Both the position numbers and the translations under genes were made by a program. 64,000 nucleotides of DNA from Caballeronia sp. INDeC2 (lineage in GTDB: Bacteria; Pseudomonadota; Gammaproteobacteria; Burkholderiales; Burkholderiaceae), in contig NZ_JALQDG010000003.1 of assembly GCF_023631325.1 (NCBI RefSeq), positions 434,001-498,000 on the forward strand. Reading direction: 5' to 3'. Below are positions 53,033-62,314 of this stretch, piece by piece (position 1 is the stretch's first letter; every line of letters starts with the position of its first letter). The notes under the pieces were generated by a model, which saw only the letters and a program-made list of their open reading frames with translations, made no database searches and was not told the DNA's origin.

Positions 53033-53491
53033 ATGAACAAAGCCATCGAAGCGGCGCTCTTTCTGCATTTGCTCGGCGTCGCCGTCTGGATAGGCGGCAT
53101 GATCTTCGCGCATTTCTGCCTGCGTCCCGCGCTCGGTGATCTCACGCCGCAACTGCGTCTGCCGCTTTGGGAATCGGTCTTCGCCCGTTTCTTCAATTGG
53201 GTGGGCGCGTCGGTGCTCGTGATTCTGATCACCGGCGGCTTCCTGCTCATGGAGTTCGGCGGCGGTCACGCGGCGTGGCCCTTGCATACGATGGCCGGTC
53301 TCGGCATCGTGATGATGCTGATCTACGGTCATATCCGCTTCGCCGTGTTTCCGCGCATCCGTCGCGCCGTGCAGGCGCAGAACTGGCCCGACGGCGCGAG
53401 GGCGGTCGGGACCGTGAGACGGCTCGTCGTGATCAATCTCGTGCTCGGCGTCGTGACGATCGGCACGGCGGTGCTGTCGCGCGGTTTTTGA
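53033..53491 (+). CDS. CopD-like integral membrane protein
   Basis: 152 residues with four hydrophobic helices. The first contains HLLGVAVWIGGMIFAHF, a pattern shared with the CopD/YcnJ copper-resistance domain, and conserved histidines are seen in GGGHAAWPLHTM and IYGHIRF. Copper or haem binding is a possibility, not shown. It stands alone 228 bases after higA. Confidence 0.75.
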   Translation: MNKAIEAALFLHLLGVAVWIGGMIFAHFCLRPALGDLTPQLRLPLWESVFARFFNWVGASVLVILITGGFLLMEFGGGHAAWPLHTMAGLGIVMMLIYGHIRFAVFPRIRRAVQAQNWPDGARAVGTVRRLVVINLVLGVVTIGTAVLSRGF

Positions 53492-53599
53492 TTCTTCGAT
53501 ACGCGTGCCGGCCTGATTTCGAGTTTCTTCGATTGCGCAGGTGTCGTGGGTTCGTCGATCTTTGCGGCGATCCAATTCCCATGACAGTGCAATCAACTC

Positions 53600-54706
53600 A
53601 TGAACAAGCAGGCAAGGCATCGACGCAGGGCACGATGGGCGTATCGAACAGTCTTTCTGGCGCTCGCGGCGCTGGCCGGATGTCGCGAATCCGGCTCCTA
53701 CGACATTCAGGTTCCGGCCGCGATCCGGCCGGCCGTACAGACGTATCGGCTCTCCAAAATCCCGAATGGCGATTTGCTCAAGCCGGAAATCAATCGCGCG
53801 CTGATCCAGCTGAGCGAGCAGGCCTGCGACCGGACCGCGATGGGCACATTGGCCGCGCAACTCGACTTGCTCGGCTTTCACGCCGACGCAGGAAGAGTGC
53901 TCGTCCAGTTTGTCGAACACTGCGGCAGGGCCGACGGTTTCCTCAGTGCGGCGGCGGACGATTTCATCGCGACGGGAGACTTCAAACAGGCGATCGATCT
54001 GCTGAACCGGCTGCTGGCGAATGACCCGCTGAATGCGCAGTTCACCTTCGACCGTGGCAGGGCGCTGGAAAGCGCGGAACGTTACGATGAAGCGCTATCC
54101 GACTACATGCAGGTGCTCGCGCTGGAGTCCGATCGCGCAGCCTTAAGCGGCAATCTCTTCATTCGCGCGGCAGAGATTCATGCGCGCGCCGGGCGCTACT
54201 GTGACGCGATCGGCATGATCCGGATGTGGACGTCCGCGAGCCCCGATCGCGCCGACAATCCACAGGCGAAGTCGATGATCGCCCGATACGCTTCGACGCA
54301 GACCTGCCCTTCGAGCTACGCGTCCGGGCAGGCGACGTTCGCGCGCCGCACCGGCAGCACGATCAAGGTCCGCGTGACGATCAACGGGACGGAAGGTACG
54401 TTCATCGTGGATACGGGCGCATCGTATGTCGGATTGACGTCCGGGTTCGCGCAGCGCGCCAGCATTCACACCGACCATGCGAAGGTGATCCACATGCAAA
54501 CCGCGAACGGTGCGCGCGATGCCAAACTCACACAAGCCGATACCATCGCGCTGAACGGCGTTACGGCATCGAATGTGCCGGTGACCGTGGACAACACCGG
54601 CGGCGCGAGTTTCGGCGCCGGTATCGACGGATTGCTCGGGCAGTCGTTCCTTTCGCGCTTCGACGTGCGCTTCGCACCGAATCAATGGTCGATCGCGCAG
54701 CGATAA
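53600..54706 (+). CDS. Lipoprotein with retropepsin-type aspartic protease domain
   Basis: 368 residues. The N-terminal signal ends in the lipobox LAGC. Residues 30-240 are helical with TPR-like repeats (PLNAQFTFDRGRALESAERYDEALSDYMQVLAL). The C-terminal 120 residues are a single retropepsin-like domain with the catalytic DTGAS in GTFIVDTGASYVGL and the closing GIDGLLGQSFLSRF. This is the layout of bacterial clan AA periplasmic proteases, which act as dimers. Substrate unknown. Confidence 0.82.
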   Translation: MNKQARHRRRARWAYRTVFLALAALAGCRESGSYDIQVPAAIRPAVQTYRLSKIPNGDLLKPEINRALIQLSEQACDRTAMGTLAAQLDLLGFHADAGRVLVQFVEHCGRADGFLSAAADDFIATGDFKQAIDLLNRLLANDPLNAQFTFDRGRALESAERYDEALSDYMQVLALESDRAALSGNLFIRAAEIHARAGRYCDAIGMIRMWTSASPDRADNPQAKSMIARYASTQTCPSSYASGQATFARRTGSTIKVRVTINGTEGTFIVDTGASYVGLTSGFAQRASIHTDHAKVIHMQTANGARDAKLTQADTIALNGVTASNVPVTVDNTGGASFGAGIDGLLGQSFLSRFDVRFAPNQWSIAQR

Positions 54707-54718
54707 CCGGAAAGCGTC

Positions 54719-57148
54719 TTACCCGCCGCGCGCATCCGTCAGCGCGGTGCTCGACTCCTGACCCGCATCCTTGCGCGAGCGCGGCGACTGTCCGCGCGGC
54801 CATCCGCACACGCCGAAGCGGTCGAGCAGCGCCTGCACGCCATCCGCCGGCACGGGGCGTGAGAACAGGAAGCCTTGCGCTTCCACCGGCCCGAGCGCCG
54901 CGAGCCATGCAATCTGCTCTTCGCGTTCGGTTCCTTCGACGACCACCGTCAGTCCCAGCGAGCGCGCCAGGTTGATGATCGCCGACACCATCACGCACAC
55001 GCTGCGGTCCTCGGGAATCGCCTGGACGAACGAGCGATCCACCTTGAGCGTATCGACCGAGAAGCGGTTCAGATACGACAGCGACGAATAGCCCGTGCCG
55101 AAGTCGTCGAGCGCGATGCGCACGCCCAGGCGCTTCAACGCGACGATCTTCTCCTGCACGAGCTCCGGATACTCGACCATCACCGTTTCGGTGATTTCGA
55201 GTTCGAGCTTGTCGGGCGGAATGCCGCTCGCCTCGATCGCGCGCGCGACCGTCTCCAGCAGGTCGCCGCGCCAGAACTGCACGGCCGAGATGTTCACGGC
55301 GAGCGACAGCCCGTGATAACCGTCGCGCTGCCATTGCGCGAGCTGCATGCACGCGGTGTAGATCACGAAATCGCCGACCGCGACGATCAGCCCTGTCGAT
55401 TCCGCCACCGGAATGAATTCGTTCGCCGGAATGAGTCCGTGCTGCGGATGATTCCAGCGCACGAGCGCCTCGAAGCCCGTGATGCAGCGGCGCGTGAGAT
55501 CGATCTTCGGCTGATAGACGAGAAAGAGTTGCTGCTCGGTCAGCGCGACGCGCAGTTGCTGCTCCCACTTCATCAGATGATCCGCGCGATGCGACAGTTG
55601 CGGCGAATAGAACTGATAGCAGTTGCGGCCCGCGTCCTTCGCGCTGTACATCGCGAGATCGGCCTTCTTCAGCAGGTCGATTTCGCTTTCGTTCGATACC
55701 GAAAAGAGCGCGATGCCGATGCTCGCATGCAGCACGAACGCGCTGCCGCGCACGTCGAAAGGCGTGGCGAACATCGTCGAGATGTCGTCTGCGAGCGTGA
55801 CGGCGCGCTGTTCGACGTCGTCGCCCTTCACGACGACCACGAACTCGTCGCCGCCGATGCGCGACAGCGTGCCGCTTTGCCCGACCGTCTCCGCGAGCCG
55901 CGACGCGGTCATTTGCAGCACGATATCGCCGGCGTTGTGACCGAGCGTGTCGTTGACCGTCTTGAAGTTGTCGAGATCGATGAAGAGCAGCGCGAGCCGC
56001 CCGATGTTCTCCGGCTGCGCCACGTCTTGCCTGAGCGCGCGCAGGGTCGAGTAGCGGTTGCGCAGGCCGGTCAGCAGATCATATTCGACGAGATGCGTCA
56101 TCTCGCGCTCGCGTCCGAGCAGCTTGCCGATGAGCCCCGTCGCGACCGCGAAGAAGCCGAGCATCGCGAGCGAGATGAAGCTCGCCATCAGCAGATAGAC
56201 ATTGCGCGTGTGGTTGTAGTCGATCATCTCCTCGCGCTCGGAGAGGCCGACGAGCACGCCGAGTGGATAGCCGTCGATATGCCGGTACGACACGATGCGC
56301 TTCACGTGATCGATCGGATCGACGTAGATGCCCGACGCGTGATCCGTCGTCGGATACACGCCGGTCGCGCTGAACGCCGCGTGCGCGCGGTCCGCCGGGC
56401 CGCCGTGGGCATTGCTCTTAACGGCGGAACTGGCCGCCGCGTTTTCGGCGAGACTGCCGCCCGTACTGCGCGCGAGCACCGAGCCGTTATCCGACACGAC
56501 GGCGATCACGCCCTCGCGTCCGATCGACGCGACGTTGTAGAAATCGCTCGTGAAATACGCCGGATCTTCCGACACGACTACGACGCCCGCGAACGAGCCG
56601 TCCGGATGATTGAGCCGGCGCGTGATCTGCAACGTCCACAAACCCGACACGCGTCCGCGCACGGGCCGGCTGATATACAGCAGGTCGTCGTTCGAATGGG
56701 CGTGGATCTTGTAGTGCTCGCGATCGGACAGGTCGATCGGCTTCGGGTGCGGATCGGACGTATTGGCGATGAGCGTGCCGTATTCGTCGATCAGCGAGAC
56801 TTGCACGAGCGTGTCGCTCTGCACGACGCCTTTCTCGACGGTTGCGATCAGGTCGAAGTTGTCGGGCGACTTCTCGTACTCGTACTTGACGAAGCGGGTG
56901 ATCTGGTCGACCTGATGGATCGCCTTGATGGTGTGCTGCTCGAGCGCCGAAGAAAGGATCGCGGCGGAGGCCATCGATTCGTGTGTCGTCGCTTCGCGCT
57001 CGACGGAGAGCCGGGCGAAGATCACCGCCCACAGCAGCACCAGCACGAAGGTGCCGAGCACGGGAATGGCGAGGAGGGCGCGCCGACGCCGCGCCGTCGG
57101 CGCGCCGAAGAGGGTGTCGGAAATGGCGTAGGAGCGCACGCGCTTCAT
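54719..57148 (-). CDS. Membrane Cache-GGDEF-EAL cyclic di-GMP enzyme
   Basis: 809 residues. The first helix is at 24-45, then a periplasmic Cache sensor (about 50-310) and a second helix near 320. The cyclase domain has RIGGDEFVVVV intact. The EAL phosphodiesterase domain has GFEALVRWNHP, LAVNISAVQF, LELEITETVM, IALDDFGTGYSSL and LKVDRSFVQ, so the metal and catalytic residues are present. Both activities are possible; which one dominates cannot be told from sequence. Confidence 0.92.
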   Translation of the reverse strand: MKRVRSYAISDTLFGAPTARRRRALLAIPVLGTFVLVLLWAVIFARLSVEREATTHESMASAAILSSALEQHTIKAIHQVDQITRFVKYEYEKSPDNFDLIATVEKGVVQSDTLVQVSLIDEYGTLIANTSDPHPKPIDLSDREHYKIHAHSNDDLLYISRPVRGRVSGLWTLQITRRLNHPDGSFAGVVVVSEDPAYFTSDFYNVASIGREGVIAVVSDNGSVLARSTGGSLAENAAASSAVKSNAHGGPADRAHAAFSATGVYPTTDHASGIYVDPIDHVKRIVSYRHIDGYPLGVLVGLSEREEMIDYNHTRNVYLLMASFISLAMLGFFAVATGLIGKLLGREREMTHLVEYDLLTGLRNRYSTLRALRQDVAQPENIGRLALLFIDLDNFKTVNDTLGHNAGDIVLQMTASRLAETVGQSGTLSRIGGDEFVVVVKGDDVEQRAVTLADDISTMFATPFDVRGSAFVLHASIGIALFSVSNESEIDLLKKADLAMYSAKDAGRNCYQFYSPQLSHRADHLMKWEQQLRVALTEQQLFLVYQPKIDLTRRCITGFEALVRWNHPQHGLIPANEFIPVAESTGLIVAVGDFVIYTACMQLAQWQRDGYHGLSLAVNISAVQFWRGDLLETVARAIEASGIPPDKLELEITETVMVEYPELVQEKIVALKRLGVRIALDDFGTGYSSLSYLNRFSVDTLKVDRSFVQAIPEDRSVCVMVSAIINLARSLGLTVVVEGTEREEQIAWLAALGPVEAQGFLFSRPVPADGVQALLDRFGVCGWPRGQSPRSRKDAGQESSTALTDARGG

Positions 57149-57602
57149 GGCGCGTCCGCCGGCGCTCTGCCGCGTAGCGCGTGGCGTGCTGCGAACTGCG
57201 CGAGGTGGACGAAGCGATGCATGTTTTGAGGCGTTCGGCCGAAACGAGTGACTATACCGTGCGCGGCGCGCAGCGGATGATCGGCGGCTTGTTTCTCCGA
57301 GACCCGATCCACGTCCGGATTCACGCCAGGAGGTCGCGCAACGGCCGTTCGGCGAGCGGTGCTTCGCAGCGGCGCCCGAAGCCCGGCATGAGCGAGACGG
57401 CGAGCGTTCGGTGTCGTTAAGAGCATACGTTTGCGCTGCGGCGCAAGCGGATCACACTCGCGACGCCAGTCTTTCGCCGATGTGAAACCGCGATTGCGTT
57501 CTGATCCCCGATTGTTCAGATATTAGCGAAGCCTCGAAGATTAAGAAAGGGGCGACGCTTGGGGGTATACGCGCGCCTGCCGGCAGCGCGTAGGTCATTG
57601 TT
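57149..57602. other. Intergenic region between the GGDEF-EAL gene and phzF-type gene
   Basis: About 450 bases without a supported gene; it probably carries the promoter of the GGDEF-EAL gene. I see no repeat or clear promoter. Confidence 0.4.
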
Positions 57603-58493
57603 TCAGATGCAGAATGTGCCGTCGATCACAGTTACCGAGGCCCCGCCGATCCAGATCGGTGCGCCGTCTTCCCGGTCGCCGTATTCGATGCTCACGCGGC
57701 CGTCGCGGCCGAGCGCGGTGCCTTGCCGCACGGTGTATGAAGCGCCGGGCCGCTTGCCTTGTTGTGTCAGGAGCGCGGCGAGCGCCGCGTTCGCGCTGCC
57801 CGTCACCGGATCTTCGATGTTCTCCGCGCCGAGCAGGATCACGCGCAGCTCGAAGGTCGCGGGACCATCGGCGTCATGCGGTCCGTACACGGCGATGCCG
57901 TGCGTGCCCACTTCCGCGACGAGCGCCTGCAACGCATCCCGCGCCTGCCCGCGCAGCGATAGCGCGAGACATTGCGCCGCGTCCTTCACGCGCACGACGA
58001 GCCACGGCGCGCCGTTGTCGACGGCGGCGGGCGGCGCGCTGAAATCGATTACCGCGGGCGCGAGCGCAGCGGCGAGGCGCTCGTTCTGCGCGTCGGTCAG
58101 CGGCGCGATGGTCGCGGGCGGCGCGGCGAAGGCCCACTCGCCGTTGCCGCGCTCGGCGAGCGTGACGAGCCCGACGCCGCATTCCTGCACGAGCCGGCCG
58201 GGCGTCTTCGGCGTGTAACCGCTGTCGATGAGCGCGTGCGCGCTGCCGAGCGTCGGATGTCCGGCAAAGGGCAGCTCGACGGCCGTCGTGAAAATGCGCA
58301 CGCGATAGTCGGCGCGCGGATCGGTCGGCGGCATCAGGAACGCCGTCTCGGACAGATTGGTCCAGCGCGCGATCTCCTGCATGCGTTCGGCCGACAGGCC
58401 TTCGGCGTCGAAGATCACCGCGAGCGGATTGCCTTTGAACGGAACCGGCGTGAAGACATCGACCTGCTTGAACTGGACGGTGCGCGCGGACAT
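57603..58493 (-). CDS. PhzF family isomerase/epimerase
   Basis: 297 residues. The PhzF catalytic glutamate is in NLSETAFLM and the C-terminal signature is EDPVTGSANAALA. The fold is diaminopimelate-epimerase-like. Family members isomerise amino-acid-like or aromatic substrates; no phenazine genes are present. Start 58493 (MSARTVQFKQVDVF). It follows the ridA terminator, so it either has its own promoter or relies on read-through. Confidence 0.88.
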   Translation of the reverse strand: MSARTVQFKQVDVFTPVPFKGNPLAVIFDAEGLSAERMQEIARWTNLSETAFLMPPTDPRADYRVRIFTTAVELPFAGHPTLGSAHALIDSGYTPKTPGRLVQECGVGLVTLAERGNGEWAFAAPPATIAPLTDAQNERLAAALAPAVIDFSAPPAAVDNGAPWLVVRVKDAAQCLALSLRGQARDALQALVAEVGTHGIAVYGPHDADGPATFELRVILLGAENIEDPVTGSANAALAALLTQQGKRPGASYTVRQGTALGRDGRVSIEYGDREDGAPIWIGGASVTVIDGTFCI

Positions 58494-58516
58494 GAGCGTA
58501 TCGAATTGAAAAGCAC

Positions 58517-58549
58517 ACAAAAAACCCGACGGCCGGAGCGCGTCGGGTT
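58517..58549 (-). terminator. Terminator of the ridA operon
   Basis: Minus-strand stem CCCGACG / CGTCGGG followed by TTTTTT, 30-60 bases after the ridA stop. Confidence 0.8.
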
Positions 58550-58576
58550 TCGCTGACGAGCGACGGCAGACGCGCT

Positions 58577-59038
58577 TTAAGCGACTTCCGCGATCAACTC
58601 GATCTCGACGCACGCGCCGAGCGGAATCTGCGCCACGCCGAACGCCGAGCGCGCATGTTTGCCCGCATCGCCGAACACTTGCGCGATCAGCTCCGACGCG
58701 CCGTTCGTAACGATGTGCTGCTCGGTGAAGCCGAACGTCGAATTCACGAGGCTCATCACCTTGACGATGCGCTTCACGTTGTTCAGATCGCCGACGTGCG
58801 CGTGCAGGGTCGCGATCAGGTCGATGGCGACGTTGCGCGCCGCGGCCTTGCCTTCTTCCGTCGTGATGTCGTCGCCGAGCTTGCCGACATGCACCTTACC
58901 GTCCTTCTTCGCGATGTGCCCGGAGAGATACACGGTGTTGCCGCTCTGCGCGCTCATCACATAAGCGGCGGCGGGCGCGCCCGCCGTGGGTAGTTCGATG
59001 CCGAGTTCCTTCAGCTTGTCGTACACGTTGGATGCCAT
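58577..59038 (-). CDS. RidA family (YjgF) protein
   Basis: 153 residues. RidA deaminates reactive enamine/imine intermediates formed by PLP enzymes. Visible family features are SGNTVYLSGHIA, AIDLIATLHAHVGDLNNVKRIVKV and the trimer-contact QIPLGACVEIELIAEV. The usual substrate arginine of canonical RidA is not clearly in place, suggesting the Rid1-3 subgroups. It is 24 bases downstream of an aminotransferase gene, a sensible functional pairing. Confidence 0.88.
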   Translation of the reverse strand: MASNVYDKLKELGIELPTAGAPAAAYVMSAQSGNTVYLSGHIAKKDGKVHVGKLGDDITTEEGKAAARNVAIDLIATLHAHVGDLNNVKRIVKVMSLVNSTFGFTEQHIVTNGASELIAQVFGDAGKHARSAFGVAQIPLGACVEIELIAEVA

Positions 59039-59062
59039 CTGTTGCTCCTCTGAACGTTGAAA

Positions 59063-60259
59063 TCAGACGCTCGCGCGAATCAGCGCGCCGAGCTTGGCCA
59101 CGCCTTCGTCGATCGTCGCGGGCGGAACCGTCACGAAGGAGAGGCGCATCGTGTTGAGCTGGGCCTCGTTCGCGAAGAACGGACCGCCGGGCACGAAGGC
59201 CACATTCTGCGCGATCGCCTGCTCGAGCAGCTTCATCGAATCGATGTGTTGCGGCAGTTTCACCCACACGAACATGCCGCCTTCCGGCCGGTTCCATTCG
59301 ACGCCGGCGGGCATGTGGCGTTCCAGCGCGTGAAGCATCGCCTCGCACTGGTCGCGATAGAGCGCGCGGATGGTCGGAACGTGCTGATCGAGAAAGCCGT
59401 CCTTGACCACTTCGTAGACGATGCGCTGCGTGAGGCTCGGCGTGTGCAGATCGGTGGCCTGTTTTGCCTGCACCAGTTTGAAGTGCAATTCCTCGGGCGC
59501 GATGATGTAGCCCACGCGCAGGCCCGGCGCCAGCACCTTCGAGAACGAGCCGAGATGCACGATATGCTCGGGCGCCATCGAGAGCAGCGTCGGCAGCGGG
59601 GCGCCGGCGTAGTCGAGCGCGCCGTAGGGATCGTCCTCGATCACCGGAAAGGACGCCTTCTGCGCGAACGCGGCGAGCGCGCGGCGGCGTTCGAGCGGCA
59701 GGCGGCGGCCTGTCGGATTCTGGAAGTTCGGCTGCGCGTAGAGCAGGCGTGCGTTCGCGGTGAGCGCGGCGTCGAGCGCTTCGGGGATCAGGCCGGATTC
59801 GTCGGTCGGCACCTGCACGTAATGCGGCTCGAAGAGCGAAAACGACTGCAGCGCGCCGAGATACGTCGGCGTTTCGACGAGCACGCGGCTGCCCGGATCG
59901 ACGAGCGTCTTGCCGAGCAGATCGAGCGCCTGTTGCGAGCCGGTCGTGATGAGCACCTGCGTCGGGCGGATATGCGCGCCGTTCACCGAATAGCGCGCGG
60001 CGACCCATTCGCGCAGCGGCATATAGCCTTCGGTCGCGCTGTACTGGAGCGCGGCGGCGGGCTGATCGCGCAGGATGCGTTCCGAGGCGTGGCGCATTTC
60101 CTCGACGGGAAACGTTGCGGGCGAGGGCAGGCCGCCCGCGAACGAAATGACTTCGGGCCGCTCCGTAACCTTCAGGATTTCGCGAATCGCCGAACTGGTG
60201 AGCTTGCGTGCGCGTTCGGAGAGTTGCCAGGGCGTGGCGCGGAGATCGGCTTGATTCAT
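59063..60259 (-). CDS. PLP-dependent aminotransferase (2-aminoadipate/LysN type)
   Basis: 398 residues, fold type I. PLP lysine in HLGSFSKVLAPGLRVGY, aspartate in FPVIEDDPYGAL, and the N-terminal RPEVISFAGGLPSPATFP typical of the MocR-like aminotransferases without the DNA-binding domain. Start 60259 follows GAGG. It is followed by ridA and preceded by a transporter gene. Substrate unknown; aromatic or branched amino acids and 2-aminoadipate are typical. Confidence 0.88.
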   Translation of the reverse strand: MNQADLRATPWQLSERARKLTSSAIREILKVTERPEVISFAGGLPSPATFPVEEMRHASERILRDQPAAALQYSATEGYMPLREWVAARYSVNGAHIRPTQVLITTGSQQALDLLGKTLVDPGSRVLVETPTYLGALQSFSLFEPHYVQVPTDESGLIPEALDAALTANARLLYAQPNFQNPTGRRLPLERRRALAAFAQKASFPVIEDDPYGALDYAGAPLPTLLSMAPEHIVHLGSFSKVLAPGLRVGYIIAPEELHFKLVQAKQATDLHTPSLTQRIVYEVVKDGFLDQHVPTIRALYRDQCEAMLHALERHMPAGVEWNRPEGGMFVWVKLPQHIDSMKLLEQAIAQNVAFVPGGPFFANEAQLNTMRLSFVTVPPATIDEGVAKLGALIRASV

Positions 60260-60359
60260 GAAATGCCTCGATTGTCTCTGGGATGATGTCTTTCGCGGCG
60301 CGGGCCGCGAATTTTTGGGCTGACGAGGTACGGCAAAGCGCAATTATCGCGCGAGTGCG

Positions 60360-61301
60360 TCATCTTGCGTGCGTCGTGCCTGCCGAGACGACTGCCGCCG
60401 GCGGCGCGGGACGCACGGCGGTCTTGCGGCCCAGCACGACGGTCGCAATGACGGCGGCCGCATACAGCCAGGTCGACGCGCTCACGTGCTCGCCGAAGAA
60501 GAGTGCGGAGAAGGCCATCGTGAAGAAGATCTGCAGCAGTTGGACTTGCCCGACGCGCGCGATGCCGCCCATCGCGAGTCCGGCGTACCACGCGAAGAAA
60601 CCGATGAATTGCGAAAACAGCGTGACATAGCCGAACGCGAGCCATGTCTTGAGCGCGAGCGGTTCGGGATGCGCCGCATGGCTTCCGAAAAACTGCGCCC
60701 ACGCGAGCCAGCCGACCGGCAGCAACAGGAACGGCGCGGAGAGCACGAGCGCCCAGCAGATCACCTGCCAGCCGCCCATCTGACGCGCGAGCCGCGCGCC
60801 TTCCGCGTAGCCGAGCGCGCCGATGCCGACCGCGACGAGCATCAGCAGATCGCCGGCCTGCAGGCCGCCGCCGCCCGCCTGCAACGCGAACGCGACGACG
60901 ATCGCGCTGCCCGCCACCGCGCTCGCCCAGAATGCCTTCGACGGCCGCTCGTGCGACAGCCACGCGGCATAGATCGCGACGCACAGAGGCTGCAGGCCGT
61001 TCACGACCGCGCCGTGCGACGCGGGCACGGTCTTCATCGCCCATGCCGAAAACACCGGAAACGCGATGATCACGCCGAGCGCGACGACGGCGAGGCTCTT
61101 GACCTGCGGCCACGTCGGCAGCTTTTCGCGGCGCCAGATGAGCAGTGCGGCGGCCGGAATCGCCGCGACGAGGGCGCGTCCGAGGCCGTTCAAGAGCGGA
61201 TGCACCTCCGCGACGACGATGCGCGTCATCGGCAGCGTCAGACTAAAAATGACGACGCCGATCAGGCCGAGCAGCATGCCTTCGGTTTCGCGGGTTTTCA
61301 T
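60360..61301 (-). CDS. EamA/DMT family transporter
   Basis: 313 residues with about ten helices in two EamA repeats. The second ends in SALFFGEHVSASTWLYAAAV and the first opens with GLIGVVIFSLTLPMTRI. It probably exports an amino acid or metabolite. Start 61301 (MKTRETEGM). It lies in the same minus-strand run as the aminotransferase and VOC genes. Confidence 0.85.
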   Translation of the reverse strand: MKTRETEGMLLGLIGVVIFSLTLPMTRIVVAEVHPLLNGLGRALVAAIPAAALLIWRREKLPTWPQVKSLAVVALGVIIAFPVFSAWAMKTVPASHGAVVNGLQPLCVAIYAAWLSHERPSKAFWASAVAGSAIVVAFALQAGGGGLQAGDLLMLVAVGIGALGYAEGARLARQMGGWQVICWALVLSAPFLLLPVGWLAWAQFFGSHAAHPEPLALKTWLAFGYVTLFSQFIGFFAWYAGLAMGGIARVGQVQLLQIFFTMAFSALFFGEHVSASTWLYAAAVIATVVLGRKTAVRPAPPAAVVSAGTTHAR

Positions 61302-61336
61302 CGTGCGGTGTCTCCTTGTTTGTCCGACGCGCGGGT

Positions 61337-62137
61337 TCAATCGGGTTGCGGCGGCGCTTCGGGTTCGTCCTGCGCGTCCGTTTTCTTCACGCGGCGGCGC
61401 TTCGACGCCTGCCGCGCTTCTTCCTCGCGGGCCTGCGCCTGTTCCGCCGATTCACCGAGCGTGAGCGTCGATCCGTCCGGCAGATCGAACTGTGCGACGA
61501 GCGTCGGCGCGCCCGCCATCTGCTCGATGCGCATCAGATGCGCCGCGCCGAGCCAAGCAAGCTGTTCGGACAGCGCTTGCGCTTCCGGATGGAAACCCGT
61601 CAGCGCGCGCAGCGCGATGCCCGTTTCCGGCAGCGCGTCGCTCGGATGGCGCGGCGTGTCCCACTGGATCAGCGAGGGCAGCACGCCGTCGCCGGCGCCT
61701 TGCCACGACGGAAACGCGCCGTCGTCGGGCACGGTCAGGCCCCACGTGTTGCCCGCACGCGACATCGCCGCGACGGGTGCAATGCGCTGCGGATACTGCT
61801 CGCGCCAGCGAGAAAGCGACTTCGGGCGGTCGACGCGCGCGACCCAATGCACGAGTTGCGGGCCGTCATCGGCGAGGCGACGCTGCATCCCGGGATCGTC
61901 CAATGCGAAAAGGCGCGGCCGGGTCGACTCGACGTTCGCCGCGGACGGATCGATCGCGATCACTTCCAGATACGCGCCGCCCCACAGATTCAGCAGCCGG
62001 TTGTGCGTGCGCATCAGCGGGTGCGCGCCGCCGGCTACCGTCTCGACGCCGAATTTCGCGGCGACGAACTGCGCACCTTCTTCCAGCGTGCGTGCGGCGA
62101 CCACGAGGTGATCGAGTTTGAGTCGATGATCGGTCAT
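61337..62137 (-). CDS. VOC (glyoxalase-like) family protein
   Basis: 266 residues, start 62137 (MTDHRLKLDHLVVAA). The first module carries a metal-ligand-like histidine (LDHLVVAARTLEEG) and the NLWGGAYLEVIAID region of the Glyoxalase_3 group. The C-terminus is a long charged tail (EEEARQASKRRRVKKTD). Enzyme activity not identified. It is the first minus-strand gene across from the MocR regulator. Confidence 0.82.
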   Translation of the reverse strand: MTDHRLKLDHLVVAARTLEEGAQFVAAKFGVETVAGGAHPLMRTHNRLLNLWGGAYLEVIAIDPSAANVESTRPRLFALDDPGMQRRLADDGPQLVHWVARVDRPKSLSRWREQYPQRIAPVAAMSRAGNTWGLTVPDDGAFPSWQGAGDGVLPSLIQWDTPRHPSDALPETGIALRALTGFHPEAQALSEQLAWLGAAHLMRIEQMAGAPTLVAQFDLPDGSTLTLGESAEQAQAREEEARQASKRRRVKKTDAQDEPEAPPQPD

Positions 62138-62237
62138 GACGGAGCGATGCGATAAACAGGGGCCGACAGCATAACGCTTTCCGTATCGCACGCCGGACGC
62201 CGAAAGCAAAATGTAGCCGCTATCACCATAACAGTAA

Positions 62238-62268
62238 CGGTACAATCAGCCCAATACTATTCGGTACA
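62238..62268. promoter_or_regulatory. Direct repeats, candidate MocR operator
   Basis: CGGTACA occurs at 62238-62244 and again at 62262-62268, 24 bases apart, about two helical turns. MocR/PdxR regulators commonly bind direct repeats of this kind between divergent genes. The site lies 47 bases before the MocR start. Confidence 0.6.
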
Positions 62269-62314
62269 GTTCTTTCCGGCGCATAGCCGCGCTCCCCGTA
62301 CACCGGAGGCCCGC

